DNA of 64,000 nucleotides, from NCBI GenBank assembly GCA_030844895.1, contig CM061230.1, positions 1,094,705 to 1,158,704 of the forward strand. The letters are read 5' to 3'. This document shows positions 55,060 through 64,000 of this stretch, in pieces. The number at the start of each line of letters is the position of its first letter. The stretch's first letter is position 1. The position numbers were made by a program, and so were the translations under genes. The notes under the pieces are model-generated. The model saw only the letters and a program-made list of their open reading frames with translations, was not told where the DNA came from and searched no databases. This DNA is from Ambrosia x helenae. Taxonomy: Eukaryota; Streptophyta; Magnoliopsida; Asterales; Asteraceae.

Positions 55060-56192
55060 CTGAATGTGGAAATAATGGGCGAATGTGGAAATGGGACTTG
55101 AGAAATGGGCGAATGTGGAAACAAAGTGGGCGAATGTGGAAAGATTCCACATTCGACCATTAAAAAGGGGCGAATGTGGAAAAGTTCCACATTCGACCAC
55201 ATAAACTGGGCGAACCTGGACTGGGTATAAATACCATCCTTAGCCATTTTTCACCATTTCACAAACCCTAAACGCCTCCAAACACTCTCTATCAGCTATT
55301 ATCATTGGGGAAGGAGTTTTTGAGCTTGTTTTTCATAACCTAACTCTCTAAATCATTACAAGTGAAAATCTAAGGTGTGTTCTTCATTCCAAATCCTTTT
55401 TAAACAATTTTAACTTGTTTTCATCTAAAACCCAAGGGTCCAGATCTGATATCCACATGTTTTATGGGTAAAAACCTTCCTAATATCTTTCTAAATAAAA
55501 CCTATTCATAAACAATGAGTTTTTATGCAAACTAAACATGTGTTAATATGATATTATGCATTGTTTGATGATTACTTGTTGTATAGATGATATGATAACA
55601 ACCTAGGGCTGTTATTAATAATGGGTTATGATTGAAACATGTTACCTTTGATTGTTGATGGTGTTTTGACGATTAAAGGGGTTTTAGTTAGATTTAGGGC
55701 TTGTTTTTGGATGGTTATGATAAGGTTATGATAGGGGTTTCTTGTTCATGATGATTTAAGTATGATGAGCTGATGATTGATTAAATTTAGAAAGTTTCCT
55801 AATTGGGTAATGATTTCATGCATGATGATGTGACATCTCCATAATTTACTATTTTAGGAAACTTGTAAAAACGGATAGATTTTGGGGTAAAATTGGTAGG
55901 GTTTCGTAGGAATATATTAATGATGCTTGACTGCTGTAACTCATGATGTTTCGTGATGTTTTCGGATGTTTTTGGACGCGTTTTTGAGTAAACAACACAG
56001 CAGGGTCGAACCTGGAACACCTTCGGCCAGTCGAATGGGCGAAGGTGGGTTCCAGGGGTCGAACCTGGAAACTTGAGGGGCGAATGAACCACAAGTGGGC
56101 GAAGGTGGAAGAAAAAGGGGCGAAGGTGGAAGTTTGAACCCACATTCGACCAATCCAAGTCACCTTCGACCACTTACCACTACATTCGACCC
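55060..56192. repeat. Two clusters of GGGCGAANGTGGAA motifs in both orientations
   Basis: 55075-55215: about four GGGCGAATGTGGAA and two inverted TTCCACATTCGACC. 56005-56190: GGGCGAAGGTGGAA, GGTCGAACCTGGAA, and inverted CACATTCGACC/CACCTTCGACC. The intervening sequence is unrelated. Confidence 0.75.
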
Positions 56193-56702
56193 TACGTTAA
56201 CAAAAATGAGATTTTTGATACGAACTAAGTGTTTTATGCTTGAACTTTGTGTATAATCTATGTGTACTTGATTAGTTAGGGTAATGGGTCACCAACGGGA
56301 TGTCGGGACGGTCTGGAATGTCCGGTTAACGTTTAAACACACTTTTTAACACACGTAGTCAAGATCTGGACAATCGGGGACTAGTTAGCCTTCGGGTTAA
56401 TAGTCATCACACTTATGTAAACTCATTGATAGGTTGTCATTAGTTGGGATTATCATACACGTGTTGGAATTCTAGTTACCAGAAGACGCACTCTAAGGTG
56501 AGTTTCACGGCCCCACTCTTTTACTGGTTTTACAATTTCGGGGGGAGAAAACATGCTGTGTTCTTTAAACGTGTGTCAAATGTGTTTTTCCTAAAAGGCG
56601 TGACAACTATGTTTTTGGGTACTCATGTATTCACTACGTTTTGGGAATGTTCATTTGGGTTCAAGGTATTCATTTATGTTCCGTATTATATGGCCTATGT
56701 TG

Positions 56703-56885
56703 TGGCAGTTCGTTAGCCGTGGTGCGGTAGTTCGTTAGCCTCTATGTGGTAGTTCGTTAGCTATGTTATAGTAGTTCGTTGGCCATGGGATGGTAGTTCG
56801 TTAGCTGTGGTAAAGCAGTTCGTTGACCATGGGATGGTAGTTCGTTATCTTCGGTGGGCGATAGTTCGTTTGGGAGGTTCGTTAT
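56703..56885 (+). repeat. TAGTTCGTTAGC tandem array in the solo LTR
   Basis: About nine units of roughly 22-26 bp, each with GGTAGTTCGTTAGCC or a near variant, spaced by TATGT/GTGGT-type linkers. Confidence 0.8.
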
Positions 56886-57396
56886 GAAGTTCAAACATTT
56901 AACGAGTGTTTTCATCGGTCGGTAGTATCATGATGGTCTTTCAAAAGTTCGTGAAACGTTTTACTTAAAAACCTGTGAACTCACCGGCATTATTTGCTGA
57001 CGTTTTTAGCATGTTTGTCTCAGGTCGCTAAGGTAGCAGCTGACGATAGGCGCACGGAGTCTCACGGCGTCTAGGATTCATGTGCATCTCATTTAGTATT
57101 TTCAGATTTTCGTACTTTTGATTTCACGTTGTAATAAAGTTTTACGCTTCCGCAGCGTTGGATCATTTATGAAAACTTAATGGTTTGATTATGTCATTTT
57201 TACGTATCATATAGTGTTGTTTATTGTGACCGTTGACTTGGATCCTGGTGTGTCACGCGCCTCGCGGTAATACCCGCACGTGGAAATTCGAGGGTGTGAC
57301 ACAGTTAAAGGCTCATAAAATATTTAGTCTATATGATTGTTGTCTTTTTTCCTAAAAAATATTAAAAACACTAAAAAATCAATATCTATATATGTA

Positions 57397-58604
57397 TCTA
57401 TACTATACAGTAAAAAAAATCATGGGATACATGTATCAACACCAGAGGCTATCATATTTTTTGTTTTTCCAACTCTCTTATATATAATTGTGGATACTTA
57501 TATCGGGTCAAGTTATCACACACAGTGCAATAAAAATGAGAAGGGTGAGAATGATACAAAAAAACACAATATATCACAAAATATGACACAATGAGCCGCA
57601 AAATATAACATAATGCCAAAAATATAACACAATGTTAAAGATAAAAGACAAAATGAATTGCAAAAATGACATAATGACGAAAATAAGAAAAAGACACAAT
57701 GCTACATAAAAGACACAATGATATAACGTAAATTCTAAAAACTACAAGCTAAAAATTGAAAAAAAAAAGCGGAAACCTAAAAACTAAGATCGTGGGGTTT
57801 GATGAGACGGTTCCAATGCCGCTTGAATGAGTTTAATCAGAGTTCGTTTGATACCATTCCTACAACTTCCTATTTTTCTATCACTGTGCATTTGATCCAA
57901 ACCATATATCATTGACCAAATAAATTTAATTTTAACTTATGATGAATTTCCAAACAAACTTATTTTTTCTACTTAGAAACTTATATGTAAGTTTCAAAAT
58001 ATCACAAATTTCAAAATTATGTTTGTTAACTTAATTTAATAGAATATACAACAGTCACATTAATATTTATTTCTTTTTCAAAAACATATCTTATGATTAT
58101 ACATTAATGATTATACATGTTATGTGATTACAAGCTATTTTTTACGTGCGTGTTTTTATTTATTTATCGGTATAAATTCAAGTTGGTTTATGTTTAGACA
58201 TATTATTATTTTTTTTAAACAAGTCAGGTCAAATACCATACGTATAGTGCTTATTTTATGTATGTTTCCAGTTCTACGTTTAGACCTTGTTGCAACGCTA
58301 TAGTGGTAAAATTTTAACACCTTGATGAGAATATCTCATTTGATCACACATGTCAGTCATTCTTTTGTACATGTTTTATGCTTTTTTTTATATGTTTCCT
58401 ATGTATCAGTCGGGTCACATATACATACGTTTGATTGTACACTATAAATTCAATTACTTTCCATTTTGATCCAACCGCAGTGCTATTAGGTTGCATTCAA
58501 ATACGCCAAATGCGTAATTTCTTATAATTAACGCATCATATAACGTTTGAACTAATATGTTCAATATTTACAATATACTCGTGTTGCAACGCGCACGAGT
58601 CTAG
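57397..58604 (+). mobile_element. Non-autonomous Helitron, 1.2 kb
   Basis: 5' TCTATACTATACAGTAAA after A57396. 3' hairpin ACTCGTG-TTGCAACGCG-CACGAGT (58577-58600) then CTAG and host T58605. Both ends fit plant Helitrons. The inside has ATGACACAATG-like repeats (57560-57720) and no RepHel coding sequence. Confidence 0.75.
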
Positions 58605-58982
58605 TTATAGTTTAATATAAAAAACTATAATCACTTAAAAAAAACAAGTATTTATTATCGTATGCATTACAAAATAGTTCATGATTAAAAAACCACTTTA
58701 TTTATTTACTATAAGTATAGTAAAATAATATTTCTTTAAGTTTAATGATGATGCTACTTTTAATTACGAATAAGGGAATAACATAGGAAACTTAATCAAT
58801 GATATATTTGATATATTCTTTTCATATAGCCCACTAGAAAACAAAAAGCCCCCACCACAAGTGTCATGGGAAATGATGGGTAGATTCTAGCCTTTTTGAG
58901 TAAGGTTTAATTCTTGATTTCACCGGATTTTATTGATTTTTTTGTGCCTTTAGGCGAGTAGGGGTCAAGTTGTCCTTGGAAC

Positions 58983-59670
58983 TAGGGCTGTGCAACGGTT
59001 CAGAACCGGACCGAACCGAACCGGACCGGACCGAACCGCGAACCGTTTATTCCAAAATATGAGAACCGGAACCGGAACCGATAATTACTAAACGGTTCGG
59101 TTCCAGAACCGGGTGAAACGGTTTTCATGAAACGGTTCTAGGCCGGAACCGGTTGTCAATAAAATCCTAAAATTATCATTAACAATTAAATAAAAAAGTA
59201 AACAAAAACAATGATTTTTCTTAAAAAAATTATCAACAGTTTGTGTTAACCACGGTTACTAAAAGTATAGCAGTGTACGTATCAAAATATGTTTTGTTCG
59301 GATCAGATCGTTCTTTTTATACAGATTAAACATGTCAGAACAAGCTGTGCTGACTGCTGACCATCACATAAGGCAATACTCTACATTCCTACCAAGTAAA
59401 ACAATTTAAAAGTGTTAAGAACTATAACGAAGGAAACAACATATTATATTTCAAACTAATAATAGAATATTTAAATATTTAATTTAATTCAAAACGGTTT
59501 TAACGGTTCTTAACCGGACCTGTCGGTTCTAACCGGAACCGAACCGGGAACCGATTATGATAAAATATGAGAACCGGACCGGAACCAATAACATTAATTC
59601 GGTTCGGTTCTAGCGGTTCGGGTCGGTTTCACGGTTTTCGCGGTTCGGAACCGTTTATTGCTCACCCCTA
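58983..59670. mobile_element. Non-autonomous hAT element (GAACCGG-motif family)
   Basis: 688 bp, starts TAGGGCTGTGCAACGGTTC and ends GAACCGTTTATTGCTCACCCCTA, with perfect 8-bp duplication CTTGGAAC (58975-58982 and 59671-59678). GAACCGGA/TCCGGTTC units fill both ends; the middle is AT-rich. Confidence 0.92.
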
Positions 59671-59966
59671 CTTGGAACTAGTGGCTTTGTGGGTTCTGGC
59701 TACCCAACGCTATCTATGGGCGGACATCTAAGACGTGTCTTCACCCAAAAGCGTATGAGGTGCATTTGTAACTAATTGGTAGGTACCTTAAGTAATCGGG
59801 ATATTGTTTGTTCGCAGTTAAAAAAAACAAAAATAATAAAAAAGTTAAAAAAATGAAAAAAAAAGTTGAAAATATGTAACCAAGTTCAACAAGTGGGACC
59901 CACCTTTGAAATCTGGGGCAGAGACGGCAGTTTTTTTTCTTCTGACCATTTCTGCTTCTTCTTTAC

Positions 59967-59973
59967 TATAAAA
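59967..59973 (+). promoter_or_regulatory. Probable TATA box of the WRKY gene
   Basis: TATAAAA in TTTACTATAAAATACTACAC, followed about 10 bases later by a CT-rich leader (59982-60009). Confidence 0.55.
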
Positions 59974-59982
59974 TACTACACA

Positions 59983-60014
<32 letters not shown>

Positions 60015-60184
60015 GCAATGCTTCTCTCTCTACAAATTTATTTATTTTTATTTTAGTTAATATTTAATTTAATAAAACAGCCTTGTGACTGTGAATTCTC
60101 TGTTTGAATCAACTTAAAGTCTTCTCTTTCACATACCATATGATGATTTAAAGAATCTTGTTCTTGAAACCCTCATGAACAAAG

Positions 60185-60252
60185 GTATGTATGTATTATC
60201 TTTCTTTTCTTCAATCAAGTTGTTGTTTTTATTGTTGGGTTTTTTTTTTTTT

Positions 60253-60295
<43 letters not shown>

Positions 60296-60547
60296 TGTCT
60301 GTTTTTGTTTATTTTCCTTATGATTTCTGTAAATTCTTGTTATATATATTTAAAGTTCCTTCCTTTATTTGTTTAAATTAATAAAAATATGAAATTTCCA
60401 TTTGGGTATTTATCTTTTTAGTATTTTATGAGCTTATAAGTTGTAAAATGTTAAATTTGTATAATTTTATTGGGTTTTTGTGTGAATAATAATATTATCC
60501 CTTTTGGGGGTTTTGTGATTAGGGCTTTTTTTAAAGGATTGAATTAG
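60185..60547 (+). other. Probable leader intron of the WRKY gene with T23-G31 tract
   Basis: Donor AAAG|GTATGTATG at 60185 and acceptor GAATTAG at 60547. Splicing would place the upstream ATG at 60175 in frame with the main ATG (MNKGDI-MEEVEA). The intron includes T23 (60240-60262) immediately followed by G31 (60263-60293). Confidence 0.5.
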
Positions 60548-60555
60548 GGGATATT

Positions 60556-62152
60556 ATGGAAGAAGTGGAAGCAACTAATAAAGCAGCTGTTGAAAGCTGT
60601 CATAGGATCCTTAATCTATTAGCTCAACACAAAGATCATGTGCAAACAAAACATTTAATGGTACAAACAGAGGAAGCTGTTGTTAGGTTCAAGAAGGTTG
60701 TATCTCTTCTTGATGATGGTTTAAGTCATTGCAGAGTTAAAAAGATTAAAAAAGTTCAAAACTTGATTCCTCAAAACATACTTTTAGATAGTTTTACGGT
60801 TCAAGAACTGGCGGCCGCGAAACCTATGCAACTGCAGCTTACACCTGTAATTCATGCTCAGCCGATTCAAGAAATTGTTCCGAATGGTGTCAAGAATGTG
60901 TTTTCGTTGTCGAACCATAAAACGTCTCTTGAGTTGAACTCGATCGGGAAGAATCTGAGTCACATTGGGAGTTCCCAACAAAGCGCTAACCCGAGTTTGA
61001 ATTATCAGTTTATGCAACAGAATCATCAGCAGCCAGCGCAGTTACAGCTTAAACAGCAGACGGAGATGATGTATCGGCGTAGTAATAGTGGGATAAATTT
61101 GAATTTTGATAGTGCTGGTTGTGCGCCTACTATTTCGTCGAATAGGTCGTTTATGTCTTCGTTGAGTATGGACGGAAGTGTGACTACTTTGGATGGGAGT
61201 TCTTTTCATTTAGTTGGGTCAACTCGGTCAAGCGATCAAGCTGCACACCAACACAAATCGAAGTGTATTAGGGGAGATGATGGGAGAGTGAAATGTTGGA
61301 GTTCGGGTCGATGTCACTGCAAAAAAAGGTTATTATCTTTGTTTTATTATGCATGATCCATTTTTTTAGTATTTTGTTATGGGAGTGTTTGGATGTTTGT
61401 TTTGAAAGTGATTATTAGATTATTGCGACTTGAAGTCATAGCAGTCGGTCTTAGTGTTTGGACAAACGTATGCTGCTTCTGACCGTAAAATTATTTAATA
61501 GTTAAATAAGAAATTTAATTCAAGTTGCAACAAGATTGATTGGGAAAGGCCATTTTATCTATTACTTCTTTAAATAGTCACATTTCGCCAATAGTGACAA
61601 TTACAACGTGACGCATCACACACACGTCCAAAGACTTTTGGAAAAGGTTATGGTTTTGATTAGTCAATATCAAACATTCGCTTTCAAATATTATGTCCAA
61701 ACGCCTCAAAATTATCATAATTCTTCGGTGTTTTCCCTTTTATAATAAGTGTTATCTACTCTGAATATCTTTATTTATAAATAATTTAAATTTACCAAAC
61801 ACTCGATGTCTTCACTCTTCAAAGATGACTACTGCAACTTCAAAGAGCCGAAGCGTACCCAAATACTATCTCCAACCATACGTGTTATTACAACTGACTT
61901 ATCTGCTTTTGATTATTCGGTATCTCATAACTTTTCTTAAAGCGCGTCACAGTCCAAAGACCCCACCTATATTATCATATTTAAATGTGTGTATTTTTTT
62001 TTTTCTTTTATGTTTTGTTAACCAGGAAACACAGGGTTAAGAGGTCAATCAAAGTACCCGCTGTTAGTAACAAGCTTGCTGATATCCCCCCGGACGAGTA
62101 TTCTTGGAGAAAAATATGGCCAGAAACCTATCAAGGGTTCTCCTCATCCAAG
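60556..62152 (+). CDS. WRKY: WRKY transcription factor, group IId (WRKY21/39/74 type), 5' part, frame broken in exon 2
   Basis: Nuclear W-box-binding transcription factor; group IId members bind calmodulin. Exon 1 is 60556-61328 and exon 2 is 62026-62152; exon 3 (GYY...zinc-finger half) lies beyond 64000. MEEVEATNKAAVESCHRILN is the conserved start of the 21/39/74 clade. AVVRFKKVVSLLDDG (residues 41-55) is the calmodulin-binding C-domain. RSNSGINLNFD and SFMSSLSMDGSV are clade motifs, and RCHCKKR at the exon junction is the zinc-cluster end. Exon 2 continues KHRVKRSIKVPAVSNKLADI then PPDEYSWRK, but has AAAAA (62110-62114) where four A are expected, so the frame is lost at WRK/YGQK. Bases after it encode YGQKPIKGSPHP in the shifted frame, and the exon is 127 nt instead of 126. 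Either a recent loss of function or a homopolymer error. Confidence 0.9.
61380..61803. mobile_element. Possible MITE in WRKY intron 1
   Basis: GAGTGTTTGGATG near 61384 and CCAAACACTCGATG near 61795 are inverted, with TTTGGACAAACG/TATGTCCAAACGCC between. No clear duplication. Confidence 0.35.
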
Positions 62153-62219
62153 GTACCTTTTAAAGACTCGGATTTTTGCAGTTTAACTTAACTCGCTTTT
62201 GAGAAATATTATGTGGTTA

Positions 62220-62624
62220 GGGGAAAGTTAATTTGAGAACACCTATATTTCGTGTGAACCGTGAAAACGCCATCTAAAACCATTCAAATTCAAGGTTTCT
62301 TTTTACACTTATCTTTATTAATAAAATACAATCTCAAAAACACAATTTACGCGTAAAAATTCAAACGTATACGAAAATAAATTGTTTTTACACGTATAAA
62401 TTTACTATTTATACATGTGTAAACTGTTTCATTTACACATGTGTAAAAAGTTAATTTTAAAGTATTTTTGCAAGAAAAGATGTATTATTTGGAAAGAAAA
62501 TTCATTTATTAATGTTGTATTTTGATTATAATGAGGCTTGTATTAAAAAGTTTTATTTTGATTGATTTTTTTACTTATTCTCACGGTTCTCACGATATTT
62601 AGCGTTCTCAAGATAACCCTCCCC
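62220..62624. mobile_element. MULE-type MITE with 10-bp duplication, in WRKY intron 2
   Basis: 405 bp with perfect duplication TATGTGGTTA (62210-62219 and 62625-62634). Left end GGGGAAAGTTAATTTGAGAA; right-end complement GGGGAGGGTTATCTTGAGAA; similarity continues for about 48 bp (GTGAACCGTGAAAAC and GTGAGAACCGTGAGAA). The centre contains ACACATGTGTAAA palindromes. Confidence 0.88.
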
Positions 62625-62634
62625 TATGTGGTTA

Positions 62635-64000
62635 ATCCTGATATGATGATTAAAATAATCAATGGTATGTGCAATATGATCGTACCCTAGAACTCATCTA
62701 CAATATTTACTTTGAATTAACTCATGTGCATGATATACTTGATTATGTATAAAAAGTGGTCTTATTAAAAAGCATGTTCCTTATTGGTATCACTCATAAA
62801 CAACATTTGTCGATTATTGAGTTCACATTTGACTAGAAGATAGTAAGTGAAGCATGTACAAACACATTTTAACCAGGGGTGACAAAATGAACAGGCTGAC
62901 AGATTGGTAACGAGCACGGGTCATTTTTTTAATAAAGGTAGAATCAGGCTAGCCCAAAGTAGATCGGGTTCACTGCAAATACTGATGCAAATAGTTATTC
63001 ACAATGTTTTAATCATGATTACATAAACAATATTATTAAAACAATGGTTTTAATATTCAACTAAATAGAAATTTAGGTGGTTGTATTGATTTAATATAGT
63101 CTTTGAGCAACTTTCAGCCCATTTGACCCATTCTATTCCTTCGCCTTATACTTGACCGGTTTGAGAAAAATCCACAACTCACATCGACCTATATGCAAGT
63201 AAACGAGTCAATAAGGTCACCTTTTAACTAGTATACTTGCGAGAGTGATGACTTGCTATTAATCAAACATAAATGTGTTCAGTTTACCCACGTAGAAAAT
63301 ATATGCATTGAAGATAGGCTTTGACTTGAGCGACTTCCAGCTATGTTTGACCCATTCACCTGTTGGTTGAAACCCACAACTCAAATTTATCCCTTTACAA
63401 GTAAACGGTTAAAAAATGCCACCTTTAACTAGTATACTTACGTCACGGTGTATTTAAATTTTACATGTATTTACATTTATAAACCTATAGTAAAGATCAA
63501 ATACAAATAGGCTTAACCTAATAACCATGAGAAGTGAAGGGAGAAAAATATTTTATTTTATTTTATTTTTTTGAATTTTTTTTTCCAATTTGCTTAAACA
63601 TGCTTTCTAGATGAATAATACAATTTTTTTTTAATTTTTTTAGCGTAATTACGTCATTATAGTAATTATAGTAGTTTACACTAGAGTAATTACGTAATTA
63701 CTCTACAACAGTAATTACGTAATTACTCTACAATTTTTTTTTAAGATTTCAATACTAAGGTACATGTTTAACAATATGGAAAAAAAATAAAAAAAATAAA
63801 AAAAAACCCTCCTTCACTTACACGTTAAGGGTTATTTGTAGGATAAGAACCATTTGTACAAGAACCTTCCTCTATAAACCTAAACGTTTTTAGTTTGATC
63901 CAACTCAAGAATGTTAATTAAGATTACAAAAAGTATATTATTACATTAGTAATCAAGATCTTTATATGACCCAATTTACCCGTTCCATAACCCATAACTC
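62635..64000. other. WRKY intron 2 remainder, transposon fragments
   Basis: WRKY exon 3 is not found here. 62873-63240 has TGACAAAATGAACAGG and GACCCATT motifs of the TAGRGGTGAC hAT-like family. 63655-63735 holds an AGTAATTACGTAATTACTC palindrome repeated twice, and 63850-63870 is the inverted left end of T3 (GAACCATTTGTACAAGAACC). Confidence 0.45.

Larger units (their letters stand above)
54635..57301 (+). mobile_element. Solo LTR, 2.67 kb
   Basis: Starts TGTGACACCCGGCATG and ends CGAGGGTGTGACA (inverted TGTGACAC/GTGTGACA) with perfect 5-bp duplication CAGTT (54630-54634 and 57302-57306). Long LTRs with TGTGACACCC ends occur in chromovirus-type Gypsy elements; lineage not determined. It contains GGGCGAA motif clusters and a GTTCGTTAGC array. 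No coding domains. Confidence 0.88.

Overview
This window looks like nuclear DNA of a eudicot plant. Its genes are interrupted by GT-AG introns, several products are nucleus-encoded plastid or cell-wall proteins, and most of the AT-rich intergenic space is transposon-derived. The tRNA-derived SINEs and the style of the hAT and Helitron elements would fit Asteraceae, but that is only an impression.

Seven genes can be modelled. From left to right they are: chloroplast-type glutathione reductase (minus strand; exon 1 plus the first 39 bases of exon 2 at the window edge); a nine-exon galacturonosyltransferase of the GAUT6 type (plus); psbW, photosystem II subunit W (two exons, plus); an eleven-exon MRS2-7/MRS2-2-type magnesium transporter (plus); two S-protein-homolog (SPH) genes about 11 kb apart (plus); and a single-exon F-box/DUF295-type gene (minus). 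At the right edge lie exons 1 and 2 of a group IId WRKY factor (plus; exon 3 is outside). They do not form a pathway and are ordinary neighbours. Two carry one-base lesions in homopolymer runs. MRS2 exon 10 is one base short just before the membrane segment and GMN motif. WRKY exon 2 has one extra A inside the WRKYGQK coding sequence.

The rest is nested mobile DNA. Boundaries with target-site duplications (TSDs) can be read for many elements: PIF/Tourist-like elements with 3-bp TSDs, hAT elements with 8-bp TSDs, Mutator-like (MULE) elements with 9-10-bp TSDs, two solo LTRs with 5-bp TSDs, SINEs with 10-15-bp TSDs, and several Helitron 3' termini. From 31.8 to 34.2 kb, five foldback elements stand end to end, separated only by TA repeats. 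Two gene fragments were found inside transposons: a KU80-like exon in a Helitron/hAT nest at 18.35 kb, and a two-exon RLCK-VII kinase fragment at 37.9-39.0 kb whose intron was later split by a solo LTR. The 3' end of a Ty3/Gypsy element (44.6-48.9 kb) carries eight GTGCACGACCGTGCAC-like palindromes just upstream of its TATA box.

The most interesting points are the MRS2 lesion that only intron retention would bridge, the GAUT6 intron minisatellite whose unit is a decayed retroelement coding segment, the chain of TA-targeted foldback elements, the palindrome array in the LTR promoter, and the captured gene fragments.
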